From the NCBI GenBank assembly GCA_024072375.1, contig CP099617.1, positions 3,541,001-3,605,000 of the forward strand: a DNA stretch of 64,000 bases, read 5' to 3'. The notes below the pieces were generated by a model. It did no database searches. It was given only the letters and a program-made list of their open reading frames with translations, and was not told the DNA's origin. Below, piece after piece: positions 38,400-48,466 of the stretch. Both the position numbers and the translations under genes were made by a program. Positions within the stretch are counted from its first letter, which is position 1; each line of letters opens with the position of its first letter. The DNA comes from Sphingomonadaceae bacterium OTU29LAMAA1. Its GTDB lineage: Bacteria; Pseudomonadota; Alphaproteobacteria; Sphingomonadales; Sphingomonadaceae.

Positions 38400-40475
38400 A
38401 TGACCGATACCAACACCGCGATCCACGAAGACGGATCGCTGGAACGCCTCACGATCGACACCATCCGCACCCTGTCGATGGACGCGGTGCAAAAGGCCAA
38501 TTCGGGCCACCCCGGCACGCCGATGGCTTTGGCGCCGGTCGGTTATACGCTGTGGTCGCAATTCCTGCGCTACGATCCGTCGCGGCCCGACTGGCCCAAC
38601 CGGGACCGCTTCGTGCTGTCGGTCGGCCATGCGTCGATGCTGCTCTATTCGCTGATTTATCTCGCCGGCATCGAGGAGATCGACGCCGAAGGGAACAAGA
38701 CCGGCAAGGAAGCGGTCAGCCTCGCCGATATCGAGGGCTTCCGCCAGCTTTCGTCCAAGACGCCGGGCCATCCCGAATACCGCCACACCACCGGCGTCGA
38801 GACGACGACCGGGCCGCTCGGCGCGGGCTGCTCCAACTCGGTCGGCATGGCGATCGCCGAGCGCTGGCTCGCGGCGCGCTACAACCGACCGGAATTCACG
38901 CTGTTCGACCATGACGTCTACGCGTTGTGCGGCGACGGCGACATGATGGAGGGCGTCGCGTCCGAGGCGGCCAGCCTCGCCGGACACCTCAAGCTGTCGA
39001 ACCTCTGCTGGATCTACGACAGCAACCACATCTCGATCGAGGGCGGCACCGACCTCGCGTTCGACGAGGACGTCGGCCTGCGCTTCCAGGCCTATGGCTG
39101 GAATGTCATCCACCTCGACGACGCCAACGATACCAAGGCGTTCGCCAAGGCGATCGAGACGTTCAAGGCGACGAACGATCGTCCGACCTTCATCGTCGTC
39201 CATTCGGTGATCGGCTGGGGCAGCCCCAAGGCGGGCAGCGAAAAGGCGCATGGCGAGCCGCTTGGCGAGGACAACGTCCGCGCCACCAAGAAGGCTTATG
39301 GCTGGCCCGAGGACAAGAGCTTCTACATTCCCGAAGGCGTGGCGGAGCATTTCCACGGCGCCATCGCCGATCGCGGTGTCGATCTGCGCGAGAAGTGGGA
39401 AGCGACGGTCGAACAGTATCGCGCCGCGCACCCGGAGTTGGCCGCCGAACTCGATACGATGTTGAAGGACAAGCTGCCCGAGGGCTGGGATGCCGACATC
39501 CCGGTCTTCCCTGCGGACGGAAAGGGCCTCGCCAGCCGCGATTCCGGCGGCAAGGTGCTGAATGCACTGGCGGCCAAGGTGCCGTGGCTGATCGGCGGCT
39601 CGGCCGACCTCGCGCCGTCGACCAAGACCGACATCAAGGGCAAGCCGTCGTTCGAAGCCGACAATTACGGCGGCCAGAACTTCCACTTCGGCGTCCGCGA
39701 ACACGGCATGGGCGGCGTCGTCAACGGCATGACGCTGTCGCATCTGCGCAGCTACGGCTCCACCTTCCTCGTGTTCGCCGATTACATGCGCGCCCCGATC
39801 CGCCTGTCGGCGATCATGGAACTCGCCAGCGTCTGGGTGTTCACGCACGACTCCATCGGCGTCGGCGAGGACGGCCCGACCCACCAGCCGATCGAGCATC
39901 TGGCGACGCTGCGCGCGATCCCCGGCCTCGACACCATCCGGCCGGGCGACGCCAACGAGGTCGCCTATGCCTGGCGTGCCGCGCTGAAGGATGCCAGCCG
40001 CCCGACCGCGCTGATCTTCTCGCGTCAGGCGCTGCCGACGCTCGATCGCGACAAGTACGCACCGGCCGAAGGCACGCTCAAGGGCGGTTACGTCCTCGCC
40101 GACTGCGACGGCACGCCCGAGGTGATCCTGATCGCGACGGGCAGCGAATTGTCGCTGGTGGTGCAGGCGCACGAGAAGCTGAAGGTGGATGGCGTCAAGA
40201 GCCGCGTCGTGTCGATGCCGAGCTGGTATCGCTACGAATTGCAGTCCGAGGAATACAAGGAAAGCGTGCTGCCCTCGTCGGTAGCGTCGCGCCTCGCGGT
40301 CGAGCAGGCCGGCGAGATGGGCTGGCACCGCTATGTCGGGTTGAAGGGACGTACGATCACCATGTCGACGTTCGGTGCCTCCGCCCCCATATCCAAGCTG
40401 CAGGACAAATACGGCTTCACCCTCGACAATGTCGTCAAGGTGGCGCGCGAGATGCTGGAGAGCAACAATGGGTAA
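38400..40475 (+). CDS. tkt: transketolase
   Basis: Thiamine-diphosphate enzyme moving two-carbon units between sugar phosphates. Seen: KANSGHPGTPM at residues 32-42, GPLGAGCSNSVGMAIAE near 138-154, the TPP motif GDGDMMEGVASEAASLAGH near 179-197 with IYDSN, and ADYMRAPIRLSAIMELASVWVFTHDSIGVGEDGPTHQPIEHL-type core near 460-500. 691 residues is the usual length. Its end overlaps the transaldolase start by eight bases, so the two are coupled. Confidence 0.97.
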   Translation: MTDTNTAIHEDGSLERLTIDTIRTLSMDAVQKANSGHPGTPMALAPVGYTLWSQFLRYDPSRPDWPNRDRFVLSVGHASMLLYSLIYLAGIEEIDAEGNKTGKEAVSLADIEGFRQLSSKTPGHPEYRHTTGVETTTGPLGAGCSNSVGMAIAERWLAARYNRPEFTLFDHDVYALCGDGDMMEGVASEAASLAGHLKLSNLCWIYDSNHISIEGGTDLAFDEDVGLRFQAYGWNVIHLDDANDTKAFAKAIETFKATNDRPTFIVVHSVIGWGSPKAGSEKAHGEPLGEDNVRATKKAYGWPEDKSFYIPEGVAEHFHGAIADRGVDLREKWEATVEQYRAAHPELAAELDTMLKDKLPEGWDADIPVFPADGKGLASRDSGGKVLNALAAKVPWLIGGSADLAPSTKTDIKGKPSFEADNYGGQNFHFGVREHGMGGVVNGMTLSHLRSYGSTFLVFADYMRAPIRLSAIMELASVWVFTHDSIGVGEDGPTHQPIEHLATLRAIPGLDTIRPGDANEVAYAWRAALKDASRPTALIFSRQALPTLDRDKYAPAEGTLKGGYVLADCDGTPEVILIATGSELSLVVQAHEKLKVDGVKSRVVSMPSWYRYELQSEEYKESVLPSSVASRLAVEQAGEMGWHRYVGLKGRTITMSTFGASAPISKLQDKYGFTLDNVVKVAREMLESNNG

Positions 40476-41592
40476 GCTCAACGACCTGAGTGCGGCAGGC
40501 ACCGCAGTGTGGCTCGACTTCGTGGACCGCAAGTTCCTCGAAGCCGGTGGCCTCGACAAGCTGGTGAAAGCGGACGGCCTGACCGGCGTCACCTCCAACC
40601 CGTCGATCTTTGAAAAGGCGATGGGGCATGGCGACGCCTATGACGCGACGCTCGCCGAGTTCGACAAGCAGAACCCGGATGCGGCGACGATCGACCGCTA
40701 CGAGCATCTGGCGATCCAGGACATCAAGGCCGCGGCCGAAACGCTGCGCCCGGTCTACGACCGGCTGGAGACCAGGGATGGCTACGTCAGCCTCGAAGTG
40801 TCGCCGTACATCGCCGACGATACCGATGCGACGATCGCCGAGGCGGAGAAGCTGTGGCACGCCGTCGACCGCCCCAACCTGATGATCAAGATCCCCGGCA
40901 CGCTCGCGGGCGGACCGGCGATCAGCGCGACGATCGCCAAGGGCATCAACGTCAACGTGACGCTGCTGTTCGCGCTCGACGCCTACATCCGGGTGGCGGA
41001 AGCCTATGCGACCGGGCTTGAGGAGCGCGTGCGGCAGGGGCAGCCGATCGACAAGATCGCCAGCGTCGCCAGCTTCTTCGTCAGCCGCATCGACTCGATG
41101 ATCGACAAGGAAATCGATCGTCGTCTCGGCGAGAACGATCCCGAGGCGGAGACGCTGAAGGGCCTGCGCGGCAAGGTCGCCATCGCCAATGCCAAGATGG
41201 CCTATCAATGGTTCCTCGACTTCGAAAAGTCGGACCGCTGGCAGGCGCTCGCCGCCAAGGGTGCGCAGCCGCAACGGTTGCTGTGGGCGTCGACCGGCGT
41301 GAAGGACAAGGCGTATCGCGATACTTTGTACGTCGACACGCTGATCGGTCGCGACACGGTCAACACGATGCCGCCGGCAACGATGGACGCCTTCCGCGAG
41401 CGCGGCACGGTCGGCGATACGCTGAACGAGGGCGTCGAGGAGGCGCGTCAGGTGCTGGCGGATGCCGATCGGTTGGGGCTGAACCTCACCGGCGTCACCG
41501 ACACGCTGGTGGCCGAAGGTGTCGCGTCCTTCGCAAAGGCCTTCGACGACCTGCTCGGCTCGATCGCGGCGAAGCAGCCCGCAGCGGCGTGA
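40468..41592 (+). CDS. tal: transaldolase
   Basis: Transfers a dihydroxyacetone unit in the pentose-phosphate pathway. Seen: [13 protein letters not shown] near residues 42-54, [25 protein letters not shown] with the Schiff-base Lys near 143, and [21 protein letters not shown] near 170. At 374 residues it belongs to the long plant/actinobacterial-type transaldolase branch, not the 220- or 320-residue forms. ATG 40468 lies inside the tkt end (ACAATGGGTAA). A stable hairpin follows before gnd. Confidence 0.94.
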   Translation: MGKLNDLSAAGTAVWLDFVDRKFLEAGGLDKLVKADGLTGVTSNPSIFEKAMGHGDAYDATLAEFDKQNPDAATIDRYEHLAIQDIKAAAETLRPVYDRLETRDGYVSLEVSPYIADDTDATIAEAEKLWHAVDRPNLMIKIPGTLAGGPAISATIAKGINVNVTLLFALDAYIRVAEAYATGLEERVRQGQPIDKIASVASFFVSRIDSMIDKEIDRRLGENDPEAETLKGLRGKVAIANAKMAYQWFLDFEKSDRWQALAAKGAQPQRLLWASTGVKDKAYRDTLYVDTLIGRDTVNTMPPATMDAFRERGTVGDTLNEGVEEARQVLADADRLGLNLTGVTDTLVAEGVASFAKAFDDLLGSIAAKQPAAA

Positions 41593-41602
41593 TGGGCGCA
41601 TA

Positions 41603-41631
41603 CGCCGCGCCGCAACATATGTGGCGCGGCG
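41603..41631. other. hairpin between tal and gnd
   Basis: CGCCGCGCC pairs with GGCGCGGCG around GCAACATATGT. No T-run follows, so it is more likely an mRNA processing or attenuation structure than a full terminator. Confidence 0.5.
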
Positions 41632-41674
41632 GCGTTCCGCCTTCATCCACATACCTCCCGGCAGGACAGCAAGC

Positions 41675-42658
41675 ATGAAGATCGGATTGATCGGCCTTGG
41701 CCGCATGGGCGCCAATATCGCACGGCGGCTGATGAAGGCGGGCCATGAGGTCGTCGCATACGACCGCAGCGCCGAGGCGGTGCAATCGCTCGCGAAGGAC
41801 GGCGCAGAGCCGGCCAATTCTCTCGAGGACATGCGGGGCAAGCTCGACAGCCCGGCGATCTGGTGGGTGATGCTTCCCGCCGGCGGTCCGACCGAGGACA
41901 CGATCGCGGCGATCGGGGAGGGCGCGAAGGATGGTGATATCGTCATCGATGGCGGCAACACCTTCTACAAGGACGATATCCGCCGGTCGAAGCTGCTGGC
42001 GGAGAAGGGCGTGCATTACGTCGACGTCGGCACCTCGGGCGGCGTGTGGGGCCTCGAGCGCGGCTATTGCATGATGATCGGCGGCGACGTCGAAACCGTG
42101 AACCTGCTCGACCCGATCTTCGACGCGCTGGCGCCCGGGCTCGGCACGATCGTCCGCACGCCCGGCCGCATCGCCGACGCCGTCGATCCCCGCGCCGAAA
42201 AGGGCTACATCCACGCCGGCCCCGCGGGCTCCGGCCACTTCGTAAAAATGGTCCACAACGGCATAGAATACGGCCTGATGCAGGCCTATGCCGAGGGCTT
42301 CGACATCCTGAAGTCGAAGAACAGCGATAAGCTGCCCGAGGACGAGCGGTTCGATCTCAACATGACCGACATCGCCGAGGTCTGGCGCCGCGGGTCGGTG
42401 ATCTCGTCCTGGTTGCTCGACCTCACCGCAATCGCGCTGGCGAAGGACGAGAAGCTCGAAGGCTTCTCGGGCAGCGTCGCCGATTCCGGCGAGGGCCAGT
42501 GGACGATCGACGCCGCGATGGAAGAGAAGGTGCCGGCCAACGTCCTCACTGCTTCGCTGTTCGCGCGCTACCGTAGCCGCGTCGAGCACACCTATGGCGA
42601 CAAGGTGCTGTCGGCGATGCGCTTCGGCTTCGGCGGGCATGTCGAGATGCCCCAGTGA
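41675..42658 (+). CDS. gnd: 6-phosphogluconate dehydrogenase, short NAD-type
   Basis: Oxidative decarboxylation of 6-phosphogluconate to ribulose-5-phosphate. Seen: GLGRMG at residues 7-12, then Asp30 at the end of the second strand (VVAYDRS), where NADP-specific enzymes usually have Asn-Arg; this points to NAD use. Also [10 protein letters not shown] near 93, [19 protein letters not shown] near 114 and [13 protein letters not shown] near 187 with catalytic Lys and Asn. 327 residues marks the short (YqeC/GndA-like) type; the usual form is about 470. The HAD gene starts inside its stop (GTGATA). Confidence 0.94.
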   Translation: MKIGLIGLGRMGANIARRLMKAGHEVVAYDRSAEAVQSLAKDGAEPANSLEDMRGKLDSPAIWWVMLPAGGPTEDTIAAIGEGAKDGDIVIDGGNTFYKDDIRRSKLLAEKGVHYVDVGTSGGVWGLERGYCMMIGGDVETVNLLDPIFDALAPGLGTIVRTPGRIADAVDPRAEKGYIHAGPAGSGHFVKMVHNGIEYGLMQAYAEGFDILKSKNSDKLPEDERFDLNMTDIAEVWRRGSVISSWLLDLTAIALAKDEKLEGFSGSVADSGEGQWTIDAAMEEKVPANVLTASLFARYRSRVEHTYGDKVLSAMRFGFGGHVEMPQ

Positions 42659-43485
42659 TATCGACAGTGACGCCAATCCGGTTGGTCGTCTCCGACATCG
42701 ACGGCACGTTGGTGAACAAGCAAAAGCAACTCACCCCCGCTACCACCGACGCGGTATTGCGGCTGGAGCAGGCGGGAGTCGGCTTCACCGTCATCAGCGC
42801 CCGGCCGATGTCGGGGATCATGCCGATCGCCGACACGCTGGCGATCGACGCGCCGATGGCCGCGTTCAATGGCGGCATCATCTTCCGCCGTGACGGCAGC
42901 ATCGCCGAACATCACATGATCGACGGCGACGTGGTGCACGGCGTGATGGCCATCGCCGCGGATGCCCCGGTCGATACCTGGGTCTTCGCCGATGATCGCT
43001 GGTACGCCTCGACCGATGTCGGCAGTCACGTCGGCAGCGAGCGACTGGCGTCCAATCAGGAACCGGTGATTGTCGAGGACTTCAGCGACCTGTACGATCG
43101 CGCCGACAAGGTGACCTTCGTCAGCGACGATCATGCGATGCTCGCCGACCTCGCCGATCGCTGCAAGGCGGCGCATGGCAGCGACGCGACGATCGCGCAG
43201 AGCCAGGTCTATTATCTCGACGTCACCGCGCTTGCCGCCAACAAGGGCGACGGGTTGGTGGCGCTCGCCAAGACGTTCGACCAGCCGCTCGACGCGGTCG
43301 CGGTGATGGGCGATCAATATAACGACGTGCCGATGCTGGAACGTGCCGGTCTCGCCATCGCGATGGGCAACGCCCCCGATCCGGTGAAGGCGATTGCGCA
43401 CAAAGTAACCACTGGGAACGACGAAGATGGCGTCGCATACGCCATAGATACGATCATATTCGCTCGGATTGGAGTCTCTGCATGA
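42655..43485 (+). CDS. HAD-IIB hydrolase, Cof type (sugar phosphatase-like)
   Basis: Phosphatase of the haloacid dehalogenase superfamily, Cof subfamily, 276 residues. Seen: nucleophile pair in [11 protein letters not shown] (Asp14, Asp16), VISARP near 43, a C2-type cap domain in the middle, and [25 protein letters not shown] near 216-242 (motif IV plus the Cof signature). The GTG at 42655 overlaps the gnd stop; a second in-frame GTG at 42667 is possible. It overlaps the next HAD gene by ATGA. Confidence 0.9.
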   Translation: MISTVTPIRLVVSDIDGTLVNKQKQLTPATTDAVLRLEQAGVGFTVISARPMSGIMPIADTLAIDAPMAAFNGGIIFRRDGSIAEHHMIDGDVVHGVMAIAADAPVDTWVFADDRWYASTDVGSHVGSERLASNQEPVIVEDFSDLYDRADKVTFVSDDHAMLADLADRCKAAHGSDATIAQSQVYYLDVTALAANKGDGLVALAKTFDQPLDAVAVMGDQYNDVPMLERAGLAIAMGNAPDPVKAIAHKVTTGNDEDGVAYAIDTIIFARIGVSA

Positions 43486-44228
43486 AGGATTTGGTCGCAT
43501 TCGACCTTGATGGAACGCTCGCTGAGAGCAAACAGCCTCTGCAGGAGCCGATGGGAGAGGCGCTTGCCGACCTGCTGAACGTCGCGCATGTCGCTGTAAT
43601 CTCAGGCGGGGACTGGCCGCAGTTCCAGAAACAGGTCGCCAGCCGCCTGCCCGCGCGCGCCGACCTGTCGAAACTATGGCTGATGCCCACCACCGGCACC
43701 AAGCTCTACGTCCACCGCAACGGCGAATGGACCGCGGTTTACGCCGAGCTGTTCGACGACGAGACCAAGGCCAAGATCCTGAAGGCATTCGACGAATCGC
43801 TGGAAGCGACCGGCTTCGTCCCCGAACAGACCTGGGGCGAGCGCATCGAGGATCGCGGTAGCCAGATCACCTTCTCCGCATTGGGCCAGCAGGCACCGGT
43901 GAAGGAAAAGGAGCATTGGGACCCCAAGTTCGAGAAGCGCAAGGTAATCCAGGCCGACCTGAAGCAGCGCCTGCCGGGCCTGTCGATCAACATGGGTGGC
44001 GCGACCTCGATCGACATTACGCAGGAGGGTGTCGACAAGGCGTACGGCCTCAAGAAGCTGCGCGACGAGAGCGGCATCGCGCTCGACAAGATGATGTTCA
44101 TCGGCGACGCGATCTTCCCCGGCGGCAACGACTATCCGGCGAAGGAGCTTGGGCTGGATACGGTGCGCGTCCGCGATCCGGAGGAGACGATCTCGGTGAT
44201 CACGGCGATCGTCGCCTGCCAGAAATGA
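43482..44228 (+). CDS. HAD-IIB protein resembling eukaryotic phosphomannomutase
   Basis: A 248-residue HAD protein. Seen: VAFDLDGTLAES (Asp8, Asp10), SGGDWPQFQKQ near residues 41-51, PTTGTKLYVHRNGEW near 68, SINMGGATSIDITQEGVDKAYGLKKL near 166 and GDAIFPGGNDYPAKELG near 207-223. The last two resemble the alpha-phosphomannomutase PMM of eukaryotes, which has GGxDYEI after a similar loop, rather than Cof phosphatases. Activity (mutase or phosphatase) cannot be decided here. ATGA overlap with the Cof-type gene; last gene of the pentose-phosphate unit. Confidence 0.85.
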   Translation: MKDLVAFDLDGTLAESKQPLQEPMGEALADLLNVAHVAVISGGDWPQFQKQVASRLPARADLSKLWLMPTTGTKLYVHRNGEWTAVYAELFDDETKAKILKAFDESLEATGFVPEQTWGERIEDRGSQITFSALGQQAPVKEKEHWDPKFEKRKVIQADLKQRLPGLSINMGGATSIDITQEGVDKAYGLKKLRDESGIALDKMMFIGDAIFPGGNDYPAKELGLDTVRVRDPEETISVITAIVACQK

Positions 44229-44237
44229 GGCGCAGGA

Positions 44238-45548
44238 TCAGGGCTGTAGACGATACAGCCCTGATCCGTGCGGCGGCAGGGTCTGCGTAAAGCGGCCGCT
44301 CGCCTTGCCGATGTCCGCCCCGGTCCACAGGTCGGTGATGGCGACGGGTCCGGGGATGTTCAGCATCGACAGCGGAAGGCCGACGCTGACCGGCTTGTCC
44401 GCGGTATTGAACAGCGCGAGATAGTGGCCGCGCCCGTCGAGCGGGCGGGCCGACCAGATCCGCGTATCGTCGGCAACGAAATGCGGCTGATTGTCCCGGC
44501 TGTCCTGATTGACGGCGATCACGGCGCGGTTGGTCAGTAGCGCCAGCGTCGCGTCGTCGAGGTGCCTCAGGTCGCCGCCCATGATCAGCGGCGAACGTGC
44601 GATCGCCCACAGCGTCATCAGCGTCCGCTGTTCGTCGGGGGTGAATTTGGTGTCGCGCTTGCCCAGTGCCAGGCGCCCCAGCGGCAGCATGTCGGCGTCG
44701 GGCCAGCGTCCGGTCGAGCGATGCGCGTTCCAATTTTCCAGCCGGGTGAATTGCGCCGCGAGCATCGCCCAATCATCCCAGAAATCGTCGCTGATCCGCC
44801 ACATCTGGGCAAAGCGGCGGACGTGGTCGGCGCGTGCGACCGGCGTCTCGCCGGGCGAGAGGCTGAGGACGATGGGGCGGCCGGAGCGTTGGATCGCCGC
44901 ATGCGCCGCCTCGATCTCGGGTGCATGCGCGTCATAGGGGCGGCTCATGTCGTCCATCTTGACGAAATCGACGCCCCATCCAGCGTAGAGCGCGAAGACG
45001 CTGTCGTAATAGGCCTGTGCGCCGGGACGACTCATGTCGACGCCGTACATGTCCGGGTTCCACGGACAGATGCTGCTGGTATCGGCGATGTCGCGGGCGC
45101 GGTAGCGGGTGCCGAGCACCGGCAGGTTGCGTTCGACGGCGAGGCGGGGGATGCCGCGCATCAGGTGGATGCCGAAGCGCATGCCCATCGCATGCACATC
45201 GGCGGCGAGCGGGGCGAAACCCTTGCCGCCGCTGCTCGATGGAAAGCGGTTGGGGGCGGGGAGGAGGCGCCCGTAGCCGTCCATCGTCGGCACCGGCCGG
45301 GCGTTGTAGGTGTAGCTCGACGCTTCCGGCTCGTACCATTGGATGTCGATGGTGAAGACATCGTAGCCGAACGGCAGCAATCTGGCCTGCATGATCGCGG
45401 CGGTTTCGCGAGCCTGCGCTTCGGTGATGGTCGTGGCGAAGCTGTTCCAGCTATTCCAGCCCATCGGCGGCCGTGCGGCAAGAGGCGGTGTCCGGCCAGC
45501 GGCGGACAAGGGCGCGGCGAGCGTGAGGGCTGCACTGGCGCCCAGCAT
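44238..45548 (-). CDS. GH27 alpha-galactosidase-like protein, exported
   Basis: Glycoside hydrolase family 27 enzyme. Seen: RPPMGWNSWNSFATTI at the mature start, YDVFTIDIQWYEPEAS, the nucleophile Asp in VDFVKMDDMSRPY, and the acid/base Asp in GRWPDADMLPLG. ATG 45548 is the first ATG near the leader, but the in-frame codons just before it code for ATIDRRT, which with the following LGASAALTLAAPLSAA gives a twin-arginine signal. The only codon after the strong GGGAGAG site is ATC at 45572. So an ATC start is possible. A paralogue lies at 20566-21792. Confidence 0.88.
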   Translation of the reverse strand: MLGASAALTLAAPLSAAGRTPPLAARPPMGWNSWNSFATTITEAQARETAAIMQARLLPFGYDVFTIDIQWYEPEASSYTYNARPVPTMDGYGRLLPAPNRFPSSSGGKGFAPLAADVHAMGMRFGIHLMRGIPRLAVERNLPVLGTRYRARDIADTSSICPWNPDMYGVDMSRPGAQAYYDSVFALYAGWGVDFVKMDDMSRPYDAHAPEIEAAHAAIQRSGRPIVLSLSPGETPVARADHVRRFAQMWRISDDFWDDWAMLAAQFTRLENWNAHRSTGRWPDADMLPLGRLALGKRDTKFTPDEQRTLMTLWAIARSPLIMGGDLRHLDDATLALLTNRAVIAVNQDSRDNQPHFVADDTRIWSARPLDGRGHYLALFNTADKPVSVGLPLSMLNIPGPVAITDLWTGADIGKASGRFTQTLPPHGSGLYRLQP

Positions 45549-45625
45549 CGTGCGGCGATCGATCGTCGCGATGGTTTTCTCTCCCGGTAGCCGTCGCTCT
45601 TGGATGGCGACGGTCGAATAATATG

Positions 45626-45657
45626 ACAGGGCGTCCGGTTTTCGCCGGACGCCCTGT
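45626..45657. other. perfect 13-bp hairpin downstream of glnA
   Basis: ACAGGGCGTCCGG and CCGGACGCCCTGT around a six-base loop. It lies about 105 bases after the glnA stop and before the GH27 gene, and probably ends glnA transcription, though the T-run on the minus strand is weak (CATATTATT). Two further short hairpins lie between it and glnA. Confidence 0.6.
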
Positions 45658-45761
45658 TCGAAAGCGCGACTCGGCAAAGCCGGGTCGTCAGTCCTCGCTA
45701 GCGCGAGGCTGGCCGACAGCGCCTGTGCGGCAGGGCCGCACCGGCTGCCGGCTCGGCAGCC

Positions 45762-47174
45762 TCAGGCGCTGTAGTACATGTCATACTCGACCGGGCTGGG
45801 GGTCATTTCCCAGCGGGCGACTTCTGCCCACTTCACCTCGACATAGGCCTCGATCTGATCCTTCGAGAACACGTCGCCCTTGAGCAGGAAGTCGTGGTCG
45901 GCGGTCAGGCATTCAAGCGCCTCGCGGAGCGATGCGCAGACGGTCGGGACCTGGGCGAGCTCTGCCGGCGGCAGGTCGTACAGGTTCTTGTCCATCGCCT
46001 CGCCGGGGTGGATCTTGTTCTGGATGCCGTCGAGGCCCGCCATCATCAGCGCCGCATAGGCGAGATAGGGGTTGGCCATCGCATCGGGGAAGCGCACTTC
46101 GACGCGCTTCGCCTTGGGACCCGTGCCGTAGGGGATACGGCACGAGGCCGAGCGGTTGCGCGCCGAATAGGCGAGCAGCACCGGTGCTTCGTAGCCCGGC
46201 ACCAGCCGCTTGTAGCTGTTGGTGGTCGGGTTGGTGAAGGCGTTGATCGCCTTGGCATGCTTGATGATGCCGCCGATGAAGTAGAGGCACATGTCGGACA
46301 GGCCGGCATATTGCTCGCCCGCGAACAGCGGGGTCTTGCCGTTCCAGATCGAGAAGTGGGTGTGCATGCCCGAGCCGTTATCTTCCTTGATCGGCTTGGG
46401 CATGAAGGTCGCCGACTTGCCATAGGCATGCGCGACCTGATGCACGACGTACTTGTAGATCTGCATGCGATCGGCAGTGGTGGTGAGCGTGCCGAAGGTC
46501 ATGCCGAGTTCGTGTTGCGCGGCGGCGACTTCGTGGTGGTGCTTGTCGCAGGGCAAGCCCATTTCGAGCATGGTCGAGACCATCTCGCCGCGGATGTCGA
46601 CCGCCGAGTCGACCGGCGCGACCGGGAAATAGCCGCCCTTGGCGCGCGGACGGTGACCGAGGTTGCCGCCCTCATAGGCCCGGCCGGTGTTGGTCGGCAG
46701 CTCGATATCGTCGATCTTGAAGTAGGATTCGGCGTAGTTCGTGTCGAACTGCACGTTGTCGAACATGAAGAATTCGGCTTCCGGGCCGACGTAGACGGTG
46801 TCGCCGATGCCGGTGGTCTTGAGATACGCCTCGGCGCGCTTGGCGGTCGAGCGCGGATCGCGGGCGTAGAGTTCGCCGGTCGACGGTTCGACGACGTCGC
46901 AGAACACGATCAGCATCGGGGTCGCCGAGAACGGGTCGGTGTAGACCGCGTCGAGATCGGGCTTCAGCACCATGTCGGATTCGTTGATCGCCTTCCAACC
47001 CTCGATGGACGAACCGTCGAACATCAGGCCGTCGGTGAATTCGTCCTCGCCCATGATGGAGGCGACCATGGTCAGGTGCTGCCACTTACCCTTGGGGTCG
47101 GTGAAGCGCAGATCGACCCATTCGATCTCCTCTTCCTTGATCTTGTTCAGGATGTCGTTGGCGGTGGCAGCCAT
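45762..47174 (-). CDS. glnA: glutamine synthetase type I
   Basis: Makes glutamine from glutamate and ammonia. Seen: [18 protein letters not shown] near residues 49-66, [16 protein letters not shown] near 258-273 (ATP site), and [11 protein letters not shown] near 393-403 with the Tyr (about 397) that GlnE adenylylates in the beta-type enzyme. 470 residues is standard. Follows glnB by 41 bases and is cotranscribed from the sigma-54-type promoter upstream of glnB. Confidence 0.97.
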   Translation of the reverse strand: MAATANDILNKIKEEEIEWVDLRFTDPKGKWQHLTMVASIMGEDEFTDGLMFDGSSIEGWKAINESDMVLKPDLDAVYTDPFSATPMLIVFCDVVEPSTGELYARDPRSTAKRAEAYLKTTGIGDTVYVGPEAEFFMFDNVQFDTNYAESYFKIDDIELPTNTGRAYEGGNLGHRPRAKGGYFPVAPVDSAVDIRGEMVSTMLEMGLPCDKHHHEVAAAQHELGMTFGTLTTTADRMQIYKYVVHQVAHAYGKSATFMPKPIKEDNGSGMHTHFSIWNGKTPLFAGEQYAGLSDMCLYFIGGIIKHAKAINAFTNPTTNSYKRLVPGYEAPVLLAYSARNRSASCRIPYGTGPKAKRVEVRFPDAMANPYLAYAALMMAGLDGIQNKIHPGEAMDKNLYDLPPAELAQVPTVCASLREALECLTADHDFLLKGDVFSKDQIEAYVEVKWAEVARWEMTPSPVEYDMYYSA

Positions 47175-47215
47175 GTGATCGTCTCTTTCGTGATAAAAGA
47201 TGGAATTACGGATAA

Positions 47216-47952
<737 letters not shown>

Positions 47953-47961
47953 GGCACGGGG

Positions 47962-48309
47962 CTACAGGATGGTGTGGACGTCTTCCGGGGGGCGGGCGAG
48001 GACGACGCCCCTTTCGGTTGCGACCAGCGGACGTTGGATGAGGATCGGGTTGATCGCCATGGCTTCGAGTATGGCGGCGTCGGTGGCGTTCGCGAGCGCC
48101 TTGGCGGCCGGTTCCGTCATGCGCAGGCCCTCGCGCGGGGACAGGCCGGCGCTGGCGTAGAGCCGGGAGAGCTCGGCTACCGTCGGTGGGTGCTTGAGGT
48201 ATTCGATAATCGTCACGTCGGCGCCGGCGTTTGTGAGCAGGGCGAGGGTGGTGCGGGAGGTGCCGCAGCGTGGGTTGTGGTAGATGGTGGCTTGCATCGT
48301 GGCGTCCAT
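47962..48309 (-). CDS. arsC: ArsC-type arsenate reductase (glutaredoxin-linked)
   Basis: Thioredoxin-fold protein of the ArsC/Spx family, 115 residues. Seen: YHNPRCGTSRTTLALL with the redox Cys in the N-terminal HNPRCGTSR motif (residues about 11-19), and a conserved NPILIQRPLVATERG near residue 87-101 carrying Arg residues of the active-site triad. Start ATG 48309 follows GGGGGAG; ATG 48297 is the alternative. No other ars gene is nearby, so a general thiol-reductase role is possible. Confidence 0.85.
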   Translation of the reverse strand: MDATMQATIYHNPRCGTSRTTLALLTNAGADVTIIEYLKHPPTVAELSRLYASAGLSPREGLRMTEPAAKALANATDAAILEAMAINPILIQRPLVATERGVVLARPPEDVHTIL

Positions 48310-48466
48310 ACCAGTTCTCCCCCGCGAGGGGGAGGTGGCGCGCCGTAGGCGTGACGGAGGGGGAGGTAAGCGATGCGCTTCGTTATCGAGGACGCCGCTT
48401 ACCTCCCCCTCCACCATTCGGCTTTGCCGAACGGTCCCCCTCCCCCTTGCGGGGGAGGAATTTAGG
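48310..48466. repeat. composite inverted-repeat intergenic element
   Basis: Contains CTCCCCCGCGAGGGGGAG, a GGAGGGGGAGGTAAGCG...CGCTTACCTCCCCCTCC pair of arms around a short centre, CGGCTTTGCCGAAC, and a closing CCTCCCCCTTGCGGGGGAGG. The element lies between accC and arsC and may terminate accC. Confidence 0.65.

Noticed and set aside
35089..40598. Long open frames opposite the RND pump/adaptor and opposite transketolase
   Set aside because: Same reason: low-complexity Arg/Asp/Gly-rich products with well-supported genes on the opposite strand.
47962..48309. Arsenic-resistance operon
   Set aside because: Only arsC-like sequence is present; no arsR, arsB or acr3 is adjacent.
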